This document shows, in pieces, positions 35,079 to 45,218 of a DNA stretch of 64,000 nucleotides. The translations under genes were made by a program, and so were the position numbers. Each line of letters opens with the position of its first letter. Within the stretch, counting starts at the first letter, position 1. The notes beneath the pieces were generated by a model, which saw only the letters and a program-made list of their open reading frames with translations, was not told where the DNA came from and did no database searches. Origin of the DNA: Glycomyces lechevalierae (lineage in GTDB: Bacteria; Actinomycetota; Actinomycetes; Mycobacteriales; Micromonosporaceae); the NCBI RefSeq assembly GCF_027622945.1, contig NZ_JAPZVQ010000011.1, positions 33,856 through 97,855 of the forward strand. The letters are read 5' to 3'.

Positions 35079-35987
35079 GTGACTCAGGACCTGCCGCTGC
35101 CCGGCGCCGTGAAGGCGTACCCCGAACCCGACGCCGCCGACGTCCGCGAACTCCTCCTCGACTGGTGCGGCGCGGAGGCCGACGACGCGGACGACGCGGT
35201 GAAGGCCCTCGGCGCGCTCGACCCCGCCGCGCGCGAGACCGCCGACCGCCTCTACCAGTCGATCGCCGCCGACATGGGCGGGCGCAAATGGCTGGGCTGG
35301 CCCAAGCCTCCCGAGGAGCACCCGCTGCTGGGCCTGTACCCGCTGCTCGCGGCCGTCCCGGACATGCTCGCGTTCCACCGCGGACGCGGCATCGACGAGG
35401 ACCTCTCGCGGAAGGTCCTCGCCGACATCGGCGAGAAGCTGCGCTTCAACCGCCGCATCCACGGCCGCGCCGGCCTGGACGTGGCCAACTGGTTCACCGG
35501 GCACCTGCGCGGCGCGCTCCACCAGCTCGGGCGGCTCCAGTTCTGCGTCGAAGGGCCCGACCCGAAACCGTTCGTGGGCATGCACATCCGCGGCGAAGGC
35601 GGCCCGCTCACGCTCGACGCCGTGCGCGACTCGGTCGAATGGGCCCTCGAGTTCTTCCCCACGGTCTTCCCCGAGCGCTACGACGGCCCCGAAGACCTGG
35701 TCTTCATGTGCGAGTCATGGCTGCTCGACCCGCAGCTCCGCGACTGGCTGCCCGAGCACTCGAACATCCCGGGCTTCGGCGCGCTCTTCGACCTCCAGGG
35801 CCCGGGCGACCCGGCGGGCAACCGCTCCGACCTGTGGCGCTTCGTGTTCGGCCGCCCCGAGGACACGCCGGTCGAGGAGCTGCCGCAGGACAACACCCTG
35901 CAGCGGTCGGTGATGGCGGGCCTCAAGGCGGACGTGCCGTGGCGCAACCGCTTCGGCCGTCTGAACCTCTCCAGGCTCGGCTTGTAG
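35079..35987 (+). CDS. Acyltransferase-domain protein (NAT_N / GNAT C-terminal type)
   Basis: The 302-residue protein matches the actinobacterial two-domain acyltransferase family. An N-terminal helical half includes 'PLLAAVPDMLAFHRGRGI' and 'ANWFTGHLRGALHQLGRLQF'. A GNAT-like half includes 'GMHIRGEGGPLTLDAVRDS', 'LVFMCESWLLDPQLRDWLPEHSNI' and 'RSDLWRFVFG'. The substrate is unknown. The GTG start has only a weak AGG before it. A 12-bp hairpin follows the stop. It is divergent from the DUF3817 pair. Confidence 0.75.
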   Translation: MTQDLPLPGAVKAYPEPDAADVRELLLDWCGAEADDADDAVKALGALDPAARETADRLYQSIAADMGGRKWLGWPKPPEEHPLLGLYPLLAAVPDMLAFHRGRGIDEDLSRKVLADIGEKLRFNRRIHGRAGLDVANWFTGHLRGALHQLGRLQFCVEGPDPKPFVGMHIRGEGGPLTLDAVRDSVEWALEFFPTVFPERYDGPEDLVFMCESWLLDPQLRDWLPEHSNIPGFGALFDLQGPGDPAGNRSDLWRFVFGRPEDTPVEELPQDNTLQRSVMAGLKADVPWRNRFGRLNLSRLGL

Positions 35988-35999
35988 CACCCGAACGCC

Positions 36000-36028
36000 A
36001 ACGGCCGCACGGTGATCGTGCGGCCGTT
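36000..36028. terminator. Terminator hairpin, 12-bp stem
   Basis: Perfect stem 36000-36011/36017-36028, loop GTGAT, followed by a short T run. It separates the acyltransferase gene from the convergent cupin gene. Confidence 0.85.
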
Positions 36029-36035
36029 TCGGCGT

Positions 36036-36527
36036 CTACTCCCCCGCGCGGGCCCGCTGCCAGGCCTCGCTCGCCACGTAGTGGTTGTCGTACCGCTCGC
36101 CCGAGGCCGGGATCTCCTTCGGGTCGGCCTCGCCGAGGTTGACACGTTCGAGCAGACGGTAGTAGTCGAACCGGTCGGCTGCCGGGGTGAACACGGCGAG
36201 GACGTCGGCGTCGTGCCCGGCGGCGGCGCCGAAGGCGTGCGGCAGGCCCGCCGGGATCGTCACGAAGTCGCCGGCCTCCAGGACGATGACCTCGTCGCCG
36301 GTGAGGACCTGCAGGCGGCCCGAGATGACGAACAGCGATTCGCTGGTGCCGGTGTGGAAGTGCGAGGGCGCGCCGTCGCCGCCGTTGGGGAAGGTCGAGC
36401 GGTGGACGGAGAGCGCCCCGCCGGTCTGGGACGAGTCGGCGAGCAGGGTCATGACCGACTGCTGGGCGTGGGCCAGCCGCTCGGCGGTGGCGGCGCGGGC
36501 GACGACGGGTGCGGCAACGGTGTTCAC
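36036..36527 (-). CDS. Cupin domain protein
   Basis: This 163-residue single cupin barrel has the metal-binding motif 'SHFHTGTSESLFVISGRLQV' (two His and a Glu) and second motif 'AGDFVTIPAGLPHAFG' with the last His. Such proteins are often quercetinase-like dioxygenases or sensors of small molecules; the reaction cannot be inferred. The GTG at 36527 follows GAGGAG. It is divergent from an Rrf2 regulator with an inverted repeat between them, so it is probably that regulator's target. Confidence 0.85.
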   Translation of the reverse strand: MNTVAAPVVARAATAERLAHAQQSVMTLLADSSQTGGALSVHRSTFPNGGDGAPSHFHTGTSESLFVISGRLQVLTGDEVIVLEAGDFVTIPAGLPHAFGAAAGHDADVLAVFTPAADRFDYYRLLERVNLGEADPKEIPASGERYDNHYVASEAWQRARAGE

Positions 36528-36570
36528 GTGAGGCTCCTCTGCTTGGCGTCCCGGCCCTCGCCGGAACTCA

Positions 36571-36606
36571 TATCTAGACACTACATGTCCAGATAAAGAT
36601 CCGCAA
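36571..36606. promoter_or_regulatory. Cupin promoter with Rrf2-type inverted repeat
   Basis: TATCTAGACA-CTACA-TGTCCAGATA (36571-36595) is a 10-bp inverted repeat with one mismatch. On the minus strand TTGCGG (36606-36601) and TAGTGT (36583-36578) are 17 bp apart, so the operator covers the -10 of the cupin gene. Confidence 0.65.
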
Positions 36607-36691
36607 GTACAAGACCAGTGCCGAATCTCATGCCCAGAAACGGAGTACATCGAAAGCGCCTCCCTCAAACCAGGACAGCTAAGATCGAGGT

Positions 36692-37180
36692 ATGAAGATC
36701 AGCGAAGGCGTCGAATGGGCCGCGCACTGCTGCCTGCTCCTGGACTGGATGGGCGTCGACGGCCCCGTCTCGACCGCCCGACTCGCCGCCGGGTACGGCC
36801 TGCCGCCCGCCTACCTCAACAAGCAGCTGCAGCCGCTCGTCAAGGCCGGCATCCTCACCTCCACCGCCGGCAAGAAGGGCGGCTTCCGGCTTGCCAAGGG
36901 CCTCAAGGACATCACGCTCATGGACGTGCTGACCGCGATCGAGGGCCCGGCCGAGGCGTTCCAGTGCGCCGAGATCCGGCAGAACGGCGTCTGGGGCGAC
37001 GAGCCCGCGTCCGCGTTCCGCGCGCCGTGCGCGATCGACACGGCCATGCGCGGCGCCGAACTCGAATGGCGGCGGGCCCTCGCCGCGCAGTCCCTCGCGG
37101 CGATCCAGCAGAACGCCGAGCTCCAGGCTCCGAATCTCCGCACCCAGGTTCAAGACTGGTACCGCGAGCCGAGGCCATAG
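36692..37180 (+). CDS. Rrf2 family transcriptional regulator
   Basis: This 162-residue winged-helix regulator has 'EGVEWAAHCCLLLDWM', 'STARLAAGYGLPPAYLNKQLQ' and 'LVKAGILTSTAGKKGGFRLAK', the Rrf2 core. A later 'CAEIR' and 'APCAID' supply two cysteines, fewer and differently placed than in iron-sulfur IscR/NsrR. It may therefore be a redox- or ligand-sensing member. The message seems leaderless: TAAGAT (36680-36685), CGAGGT, ATG. It faces the cupin gene across a shared operator. The TIGR01777 gene follows 9 bases later. Confidence 0.9.
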   Translation: MKISEGVEWAAHCCLLLDWMGVDGPVSTARLAAGYGLPPAYLNKQLQPLVKAGILTSTAGKKGGFRLAKGLKDITLMDVLTAIEGPAEAFQCAEIRQNGVWGDEPASAFRAPCAIDTAMRGAELEWRRALAAQSLAAIQQNAELQAPNLRTQVQDWYREPRP

Positions 37181-37189
37181 GCTGTCGGA

Positions 37190-38083
37190 ATGCGGATCGT
37201 CATCGCCGGGTCGAGCGGCTACCTCGGCAAGCCCCTGATGCAAGCGCTCGAAGGCCTGGGCGAAGGCCACGACCTCGTCCGGCTGGTGCGCCACCGGCCC
37301 GACGAGGAGAACGAGATCCTCTGGGACCCTTACCGAGGGCCCCTCGACCCGCAGATCCTCGACGGCGTCGACGCGGTCGTCAACCTGTGCGGCGTGAACG
37401 TGGGCGGCCAGCGCTGGAACGCCGCGTACAAGAAGCGCATCGAGACGAGCCGGGTCATCCCGACGAAGGTCCTCGCCGAGGCGGTCGCGGCGGCCAAGGT
37501 CCCGGTGATGGTCAACGCCTCGGCCGCGGGCTGGTACGGCGACCGCGCGGATGTCGAGGTCGACGAGTCGACCCCGGCGGCGGCCGATTTCCTCGGGCGG
37601 CTCTCCTTGAAGTGGGAGTCGGCGACGGCCCCGGCGGAGGAGTCGGGCGCGCGGGTGGTCCGGCTGCGCACCGGCCACGTGCTCGGCCCGGACAGCCTGC
37701 TGCTTGATCGCTTCGTCCCGTTCTGGAAGTGGTTCCTGGGCGGCCGCTTCGGCAGCGGACGCCAGTACCTGCCGTGGATCTCCCTGCGCGACTGGGTGGG
37801 CGCGGCGGTCACCGCGATCGAGGACGACTCAATCCACGGCCCGGTCAACATGGTCGGCCCGAACCCGGCCACGAACCGCGAGTTCACCAAGGCCCTGGGC
37901 GCGGCGGTCCACCGCCCGACCCCCTGGATCATCCCCGGCTGGGCGGTCAAGATCGTCGCGGGCGAAGCGGCCACCGAAATCCTGCGAGGCGCCAAGATCA
38001 AGCCAGGAGTCTTGCAGGCCCACGGATACGAGTACCAAGACGAGACCCTCTTCGAGGCCCTGCGCTACGCCCTCCACGACTGA
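37190..38083 (+). CDS. TIGR01777 family SDR-like epimerase
   Basis: The 297-residue extended SDR protein has the NAD(P) loop 'IAGSSGYLGKPL' and the family-specific 'VVNLCGVNVGGQRWNAAYKK'. It has 'NASAAGWYGD' with the Tyr near the catalytic position, and 'LRTGHVLGPDS'. The second half contains the C-terminal domain 'HGPVNMVGPNPATNREFTKALG'. The family reaction is not well established (SDR39U1/YfcH). TAGGCT (37178-37183) overlaps the Rrf2 stop and ends six bases before the ATG, so the gene has its own leaderless promoter. Confidence 0.88.
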   Translation: MRIVIAGSSGYLGKPLMQALEGLGEGHDLVRLVRHRPDEENEILWDPYRGPLDPQILDGVDAVVNLCGVNVGGQRWNAAYKKRIETSRVIPTKVLAEAVAAAKVPVMVNASAAGWYGDRADVEVDESTPAAADFLGRLSLKWESATAPAEESGARVVRLRTGHVLGPDSLLLDRFVPFWKWFLGGRFGSGRQYLPWISLRDWVGAAVTAIEDDSIHGPVNMVGPNPATNREFTKALGAAVHRPTPWIIPGWAVKIVAGEAATEILRGAKIKPGVLQAHGYEYQDETLFEALRYALHD

Positions 38084-38101
38084 CGCAGTGCGAAATCCGA
38101 G

Positions 38102-38127
38102 ACGGCCCCACGCATGCGTGGGGCCGT
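38102..38127. terminator. 26-bp palindromic terminator
   Basis: Perfect palindrome with arms 38102-38114 and 38115-38127, followed by a T-rich stretch (TTTACTTTT). It ends the TIGR01777 gene. Confidence 0.88.
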
Positions 38128-38198
38128 TTACTTTTGCCCGCAAGGAGGTGGACGCAGCTCACAGGCCTCCGCTCTTCCCCTGGAAAGCCACGCCGAGA

Positions 38199-38234
38199 TA
38201 AATTGAACATGTTCAACCTTGAACACGTTCAATT
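38199..38234 (+). promoter_or_regulatory. Double palindromic operator before the membrane-protein trio
   Basis: TTGAACATGTTCAA (38203-38216, perfect) and TTGAACACGTTCAA (38219-38232, near-perfect) lie 16 bp centre to centre. The whole block 38201-38234 is itself symmetric. TAAATT (38199-38204) could be the -10. The double site would cover the start of transcription, as for a dimeric HTH repressor binding twice. No cognate regulator is adjacent. Confidence 0.65.
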
Positions 38235-38255
38235 CGATCTCGCGAACGGATCCCG

Positions 38256-38756
38256 ATGGACCCCACACCCCTTATCCCGGATTCCGCCCCGATCCCCGTA
38301 CCCTCCAAGCGATCCGCACCCGGCGCGGTCATCGCCGCGCAAGTCCTCATGTGGCTGCACTTCGCGGCGATCCCCTGCCTCCTCGGCGCGTTTGCGATGG
38401 TCATCCTCCTTCGCATGGCCGATGTCGAAAGCGGCCCAGTCCAAGGAGACGAAGCGGCCGCCATGCTGCTCTTCAGCCTCGGAGTCCTGCTTATCCCAGC
38501 CGCAGTGCTGACCTTCGTCGGCATCCTCGCCGTCAAGCTTCTGCGCGGCCGCCGCTGGGCCAGGACGGCGACGCTCGTCTTCAACGGCGTCTGGATCACA
38601 CTCGGTCTCATCGCCCTCTTCTCCTCCGCCTACATGCCGAGCGCCTTCATCCAACCTCTCCTCACCATCGGTTTCGAGGGATCCATCGCCATCTGCCTCT
38701 GCGCTCCCTCGGCGAAGGCCTGGTTCGCGAATCCCCGAGACGAATTGGAAACCTGA
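38256..38756 (+). CDS. Four-helix membrane protein, paralog 1 of 3
   Basis: The 166-residue protein has a proline-rich N-terminus and four hydrophobic segments. It shares with the third paralog 'PGAVIAAQVLMWLHF', 'GILAVKLLRGRRWA' and a final 'ICLCAPSAKAWF'. No catalytic motif is seen. It is the first of three consecutive genes of the same design under one operator region. Base composition is somewhat lower in GC than the neighbourhood, compatible with recent acquisition. Function unknown; a small stress- or drug-induced membrane system is conceivable. Confidence 0.75.
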   Translation: MDPTPLIPDSAPIPVPSKRSAPGAVIAAQVLMWLHFAAIPCLLGAFAMVILLRMADVESGPVQGDEAAAMLLFSLGVLLIPAAVLTFVGILAVKLLRGRRWARTATLVFNGVWITLGLIALFSSAYMPSAFIQPLLTIGFEGSIAICLCAPSAKAWFANPRDELET

Positions 38757-38765
38757 GGAAAGGGA

Positions 38766-39329
38766 ATGACAATGCCTTCACAAGATCCAACAGCCCCCGG
38801 CCGCCGGCCGAAGAGGATCACGGCCGATCCCGAAATGCCGATCCTGGTTCGACCTGTGCCCAAGCCGAATCGGCCGACCGTCATCACCGCGACCCGTACG
38901 CTCACCTGGATTCAGGTCGCACTCGTCATGATCTGCGGGAACTGTTCATTCGGATGGGCTCTACTCGGTGCATTCGCCTGGGTTGCAATATATTTCGACC
39001 TATCAGATCCCTTTGGATTCGGAATGCTCTCGGCCTGGATCGTGGGATTCGCCGCGATCACCACTTACGCGTACTTCGTCCATCGTTGGAGCAGCAGAGC
39101 GGACCGCCGAGCCCGAACCACGGTCGTCATCGGAACGGCAGTACTCGTCGCCTGCATCGCCGGAGCTTTTCGGGCTCTTGGATCGAATCCGAATGAGGCC
39201 GGCATCGTTCTCTTTGCTTCCGTACCGTCACTCATCGTCCAGGCGATCGTCCTCGGGTGCGTCTACGGGCCCGAGGGCCGCCGCTGGTTCGCCAGCGGCG
39301 CGGTGGGCCGGATGGACGGCTCTGCCTAG
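38766..39329 (+). CDS. Four-helix membrane protein, paralog 2 of 3
   Basis: The 187-residue protein follows the first by nine bases, with GAGGAAAGGGA before its ATG. It has a basic/proline N-terminus (1-40), 'RPTVITATRTLTWIQVAL', four hydrophobic segments and the closing 'YGPEGRRWFASG'. It is the most divergent of the three and has the most A/T-rich stretch of this part of the window (around 38985-39035). Unknown function; paralogy rests on topology and the N- and C-terminal motifs. Confidence 0.7.
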   Translation: MTMPSQDPTAPGRRPKRITADPEMPILVRPVPKPNRPTVITATRTLTWIQVALVMICGNCSFGWALLGAFAWVAIYFDLSDPFGFGMLSAWIVGFAAITTYAYFVHRWSSRADRRARTTVVIGTAVLVACIAGAFRALGSNPNEAGIVLFASVPSLIVQAIVLGCVYGPEGRRWFASGAVGRMDGSA

Positions 39330-39361
39330 ACTTGGCGGACCCGCCGTTGAAGGACCCGCCC

Positions 39362-39952
39362 ATGTACACGCCGCCTGCCGCCACGCCGCCCTCCAGCCCG
39401 CTTCCCCCTGAACTGCTGCACCGCAAGCCTGGGACGGTCACGGCCGCTCAGGTGATGCTCTGGTTGCAGTTCTCGTTTCTGATCTGCTGCGGGGCGGGCG
39501 GTGGGCTGACCGCGTTGTTCTGGTCTGACGCACTGAACTTCAGCGACCTTGAGTTCGAGCGGGACCTTTCTCAGGGATTCGAGAACCTCGCGGCCGTCGT
39601 CACGATCGTCATCGCGGCGACGATCGCACTGGTGATCCTCTTCGGCATCCTGGCCGTGAAGATCGGCGCGGGCCGCCGCTGGGCGCAGATCACGACGATC
39701 GCGGTCATGCTGCTGGCCTTCGTGTCCGGCTTCATCGGGATCTACACCGGGTTCGAGGCGAGCAACGACGTGGGCGCACCCGCGGACGGCACGCGGCTGA
39801 TCTGGACCCTCCTCAGTCTCGCGATGCCGCTGGTGACGCTCATCTGCCTGTTCACAGGCTCGGCGAACCAGTGGTTCCGACAGAAGGGCCGGGACCCGCT
39901 CAAGGGGCTGCCGCCGCAGAGCCCTCCGGCAATGCCGTACCGGTCGTACTGA
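39362..39952 (+). CDS. Four-helix membrane protein, paralog 3 of 3
   Basis: The 196-residue protein has N-terminal 'PPAATPPSSPLPPELL', then 'KPGTVTAAQVMLWLQFSF', 'FGILAVKIGAGRRWAQITT' and 'TLICLFTGSANQWFRQ', closely matching paralog 1. Four hydrophobic helices are predicted. The ATG at 39362 was chosen; an upstream in-frame start would lie inside paralog 2. Its last 53 bases overlap the 3' end of the convergent LLM gene (39900-39952). Confidence 0.75.
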   Translation: MYTPPAATPPSSPLPPELLHRKPGTVTAAQVMLWLQFSFLICCGAGGGLTALFWSDALNFSDLEFERDLSQGFENLAAVVTIVIAATIALVILFGILAVKIGAGRRWAQITTIAVMLLAFVSGFIGIYTGFEASNDVGAPADGTRLIWTLLSLAMPLVTLICLFTGSANQWFRQKGRDPLKGLPPQSPPAMPYRSY

Positions 39953-40931
39953 GAACTGCACCGAGGGCGGCGATGTTGTCGCCCACGGCATCCGGGTCGC
40001 CGATGCCTTCGACCATGAGGAGCTGGCGGCGGACCCCTGTCTTCTCGGCGGAGGACGCGAGGCGTTCGGCGACGTGGTCGGCGGGGCCGACGGCGTGCCG
40101 TTCGATCATCCAGTCGACGTAGGCGGCGTGGTCGCGTGAGCCGCGGCCGGGTTTGAGGCTCACGTACTGCCCGACCCCGCGGGTCAACAGCTCGGTGAGT
40201 GACCAACGGAGCCGGTCGACCGTGCCGGGCCCGTCGGCGACCTGGGCGAGGTGCGTCGAGACGTGTTCGGCCGCATCGGGATCGAACCCTGCGGCCTCGG
40301 CCTCCTGCCGCCACGCGCCGATGAGCGCCACATGATCGTCGTCGGGGGCGTGCATGCCGAGGAGGAGCGGCATGCCGAAGCGTCCGGCGAGTCGGGCGGT
40401 GCCTTCGCCGGTGGCCGCGACCCAGACGGGCCGTCCGGTGCCGGGCGGCATGACGCGCACGGGCAGGACGTCGAAGAACTCGCCGGCGTGGGCCACTTCG
40501 GCGTCGCCGGAGAGCCAGCGGGTCAGGAGCGAGAGGCCTTCCTCGAAGCCGCGCTCGTACCGGTCGAGGCCGGAGCCGAAGACGTCGAGGTCGATCCAGG
40601 GCCCGCCGCGGCCGACGCCGAGGCGGAAGCGTCCGGGGGCGAGCGCGTCGAGCGTGGCGGCCTCTTCCCCGAGGGCCACGGGGTGGCGGTTGGAGAGCAC
40701 CGCGACGGCGGTGCCGATCTGGATCCGTGCCGTGGCGGCCAGGAGGTGGGCGGCCATGAGGGTCGCCGAGGGGCTCGCGCCGTACTCGATGAAGTGGTGC
40801 TCGGCGGTCCACACGCCGTCGAGGCCGGACGTTTCCGCTTGTCGCGCATAGGAGACGACTCGGCGGAGTGCCGCCGCCGGGGTGACGCCGGGGAACACTC
40901 CGCCGAGGAGGAAGAGATCGTGAGCGCTCAT
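39900..40931 (-). CDS. LLM class flavin-dependent oxidoreductase (luciferase-like)
   Basis: The 343-residue protein is a bacterial-luciferase-like TIM barrel: 'AETSGLDGVWTAEHHF', 'GTAVAVLSNRHPVALGEEAATLDALAPGRFRLGVGRG' (in two pieces), 'VWVAATGEGTARLAGRFG'. It would use FMNH2 or F420 supplied by another enzyme; the choice cannot be read here. The ATG has no ribosome site but TAAGGT lies six bases upstream (40943-40938). A 10-bp palindrome GGGAATTCCC (40945-40954) precedes that element. Confidence 0.88.
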   Translation of the reverse strand: MSAHDLFLLGGVFPGVTPAAALRRVVSYARQAETSGLDGVWTAEHHFIEYGASPSATLMAAHLLAATARIQIGTAVAVLSNRHPVALGEEAATLDALAPGRFRLGVGRGGPWIDLDVFGSGLDRYERGFEEGLSLLTRWLSGDAEVAHAGEFFDVLPVRVMPPGTGRPVWVAATGEGTARLAGRFGMPLLLGMHAPDDDHVALIGAWRQEAEAAGFDPDAAEHVSTHLAQVADGPGTVDRLRWSLTELLTRGVGQYVSLKPGRGSRDHAAYVDWMIERHAVGPADHVAERLASSAEKTGVRRQLLMVEGIGDPDAVGDNIAALGAVLSTTGTALPEGSAAAAP

Positions 40932-40953
40932 GCGCTCACCTTATGGGAATTCC

Positions 40954-43102
<2,149 letters not shown>

Positions 43103-43106
<4 letters not shown>

Positions 43107-43951
43107 GTGACATCGACGGGCGCGCGGTCGCCTCGGCCATCCGCGCGGAGGTCGCGGCCGACGCGGACCGGCTGCGCGAAGAGGGCATCGTCCCGACCCT
43201 CGCGGTCGTGGTGCCCACGGACGACGAGGGCACGGCCTGGTACGTGCGCTCGATCCGCAAGGCCGCCGAGAAGGAGGGCATCGACTGCAGGGTCGAGCAC
43301 CTCAAGGACCCCGGTAGGGACGAGATCGTCGCGAAGCTCCAAGAGCTCTCGGCGGACCCGGCCGTGCACGGCATCATCTGCCAGACGCCGCTGCCGGAGG
43401 GCGTGACCCTCTCGCAGGTGGGCGGGTACATCAGCCCGTTCAAAGACGTGGACGGCGCGAACTCGGAGAGCCTGGGCCGCTTGGCCGCCGGGCTGCGGAC
43501 CTTCGCTCCGGCGACGGCCGCGGCGGTGCTCGAGCTGCTCAAGCGCGAGGACCTGGTCCTCGAGGGCGCGAACGCGGTCGTCGTCGGCCGGTCCACTGTG
43601 GTCGGCAAGCCCGCGGCGCTGCTGCTGCTCAACGAGTCCGCCACGGTGACCGTGTGCCACTCGCGCACGAAGGACCTGGCGGCGGTCTGCCGCGAGGCGG
43701 ACGTGCTGGTCGCGGCCGTGGGCCGCGCGGGCATGATCACCGCGGACTTCGTGAAGCCCGGCGCGACGGTGATCGACGTGGGCACCAACCCGACTGAAGA
43801 CGGCGGCCTCGTCGGCGACGTCGACTACGAATCGGTCGCCCCGGTCGCCGCCCGCCTGACCCCGGTCCCGCGAGGCGTCGGCCCCGTGACGACCGCACTC
43901 CTGCTGCGCCACACCGTGGTCGCGGCGGAACTGACGAAGACTCACGGCTAG
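43103..43951 (+). CDS. folD: FolD-type methylene-THF dehydrogenase lacking the cyclohydrolase lysine
   Basis: The 282-residue protein has the FolD fold: 'VVVPTDDEGTAWYVRSIRKA', 'IICQTPLPEGV', 'FKDVDGANSESLGRL', 'VVVGRSTVVGKPAALLLL', 'ATVTVCHSRTKDL' and 'PVPRGVGPVTTALLL'. In FolD the motif Tyr-x3-Lys (Tyr50, Lys54 in E. coli; Lys56 in human) is central to cyclohydrolase action. Here the Tyr (47) is kept but the Lys position is Ile51. The NADP-binding part and Gln/Asp of the active site are kept, so dehydrogenase activity is likely. With fchA it would give a two-enzyme route between methylene- and 10-formyl-THF. Confidence 0.88.
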
Positions 43952-43971
43952 ACGCCGTACGGACCACGAGG

Positions 43972-44001
43972 AGGCCGATCGCCCGAACGGGCGGTCGGCC
44001 T
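43972..44001. terminator. Terminator hairpin after folD
   Basis: Stem 43972-43984/43989-44001, 13 bp with one G-T pair, loop GAAC. It could also end leftward transcripts from the repeat at 44034-44215. Confidence 0.75.
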
Positions 44002-44033
44002 TCGCCGTACGAACCGCCGGCCGCCGGATCCGG

Positions 44034-44215
44034 CGCACGCCGAAAGCGCGCCGCACCTCTGGGTTTGGGTCCCCGGTTTTCCAAGGTAGCGGGGCGAACC
44101 TGAAGGGGAGCTGAAGCGCGGCCTGTTCGACCGCACGCCGAAAGCCGGTCTCGCCTCCGGGTAAGGACCCCCGGTTTCGAAGCTAGCTCAGCCAACCTGA
44201 AGGGGAGCTGAAGCG
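44034..44215 (-). repeat. Two-part promoter-like repeat, locus 1 (copies A and B)
   Basis: Two ~85-bp units (A 44034-44118, B 44132-44215) start with CGCACGCCGAAAG and end with CTGAAG-N5-CTGAAG. Read on the minus strand each has two CTTCAG boxes 11 bp apart, then 11 bases, then TANNNT (A: TACCTT 44088-44083; B: TAGCTT 44185-44180), then a conserved ACCGGGG. The same A-B pair occurs inverted at 51220-51434. The geometry is that of promoters activated by OmpR/PhoB-type regulators. No gene follows in the leftward direction. Confidence 0.8.
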
Positions 44216-44233
44216 TCCGAAGGCCGCTCCCGC

Positions 44234-45022
44234 CTAGGCGCGGTCGCTGTGGGTGCGGTCGAGGCAGTCGGCAAGGGCTGGAAGGAAGTCCATGAAGCGC
44301 GCCCGCTGCTGGTGGGTGTCCGCGCCCGTGCCGTCGCTCTTCCAGGCCACAAGCCAGCCGTCCTTCGCCGCCCACGACCAGCGGAACAGGTCGAGGCCGG
44401 CGGCCTCAGCGGCGGCGGCGACGTTCGTCACGTAAGCCGGGTCGTCCGTGTGGAGCCGCCGGGGCACCGGCCGGAAGAAGCGATCGAGCGCGTCGGCGGT
44501 GAACCGCCCGATGCGGCCGCGCTGGCGCGTCTGCGGTCGCGGCGGGTCCGGCAGGACGATCGCCTGGTAGCGCGCCCGGTGCGGGTGCCAGTTCGCGGCC
44601 ATTGAAGAGTGGCCGTCGAGCAGCCGGTGCTGCACCACGTCGGGCCCGTTCTGCCGCAGCCGCACGGCGTTGCACCGCAACTGGTAGATCGAGCCCGCGG
44701 CGGTCGCGTCGAGCGCACTGAAGGCGAAGCTCGGCCGCCCGCCCCACACCCCTTGCGTCCACCCGCGCACCCGCGCGACCGGGAAGCCAAGGCGCCCAAG
44801 GGAGCCCAGCACCTCAGCGGTCTCGCCGCCGAGGTCCTCCGCCTGCAGCTCGGCGCGGAACGCCAACCGGTACTTGCGGGCGAACTGCTGCCAGCCCGCG
44901 AGCGCGGCGCGGGCCTCGCGTTCGGCCGCCGGGTCGAGCCCGCTCTCGAGCGCGGCCCCCGCCCGGTCCGTGCCGCTCTGGCCGACCTGACCCACCACAG
45001 GTTCCTCCCACTGTCGATTCAC
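44234..45022 (-). CDS. Hypothetical protein
   Basis: The 262-residue soluble protein is not recognised. It has an Ala/Arg-rich start, a segment 'WQQFARKYRLAFRAELQAED', Trp-rich stretches ('GWTQGVWGGRPSFAF', 'FRWSWAAKDGWLVAWK') and no membrane helix or catalytic motif. The GTG at 45022 was chosen as the start; TACAGT lies four bases upstream, too close for a certain leaderless call. The gene is isolated between the repeat locus and a divergent small membrane gene. Its frame shows the strong third-position GC expected of real genes, so it is probably coding. Confidence 0.6.
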   Translation of the reverse strand: MNRQWEEPVVGQVGQSGTDRAGAALESGLDPAAEREARAALAGWQQFARKYRLAFRAELQAEDLGGETAEVLGSLGRLGFPVARVRGWTQGVWGGRPSFAFSALDATAAGSIYQLRCNAVRLRQNGPDVVQHRLLDGHSSMAANWHPHRARYQAIVLPDPPRPQTRQRGRIGRFTADALDRFFRPVPRRLHTDDPAYVTNVAAAAEAAGLDLFRWSWAAKDGWLVAWKSDGTGADTHQQRARFMDFLPALADCLDRTHSDRA

Positions 45023-45218
45023 GAGCACTGTATGGCGGCGGGGCAAGGCCGTCCTCCCCCGTTTCGCGCCGCGAGGCGCCCGAGCACGGCCCGTCACCGC
45101 CCCACTCCTCCGTCGCAGCCCCGTGGCCTCGGAAAATAACCCCAAGTGGCGGATACCCGACAGACACACACGATTACCGGACGTAGCGTTAAGGCATCGC
45201 ACGCAGAGGAGGTTGCGC

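Noticed and set aside
45123..45218. N-terminal extension of the small exported membrane protein
   Set aside because: It would precede a clear signal peptide with a good ribosome site at 45219.
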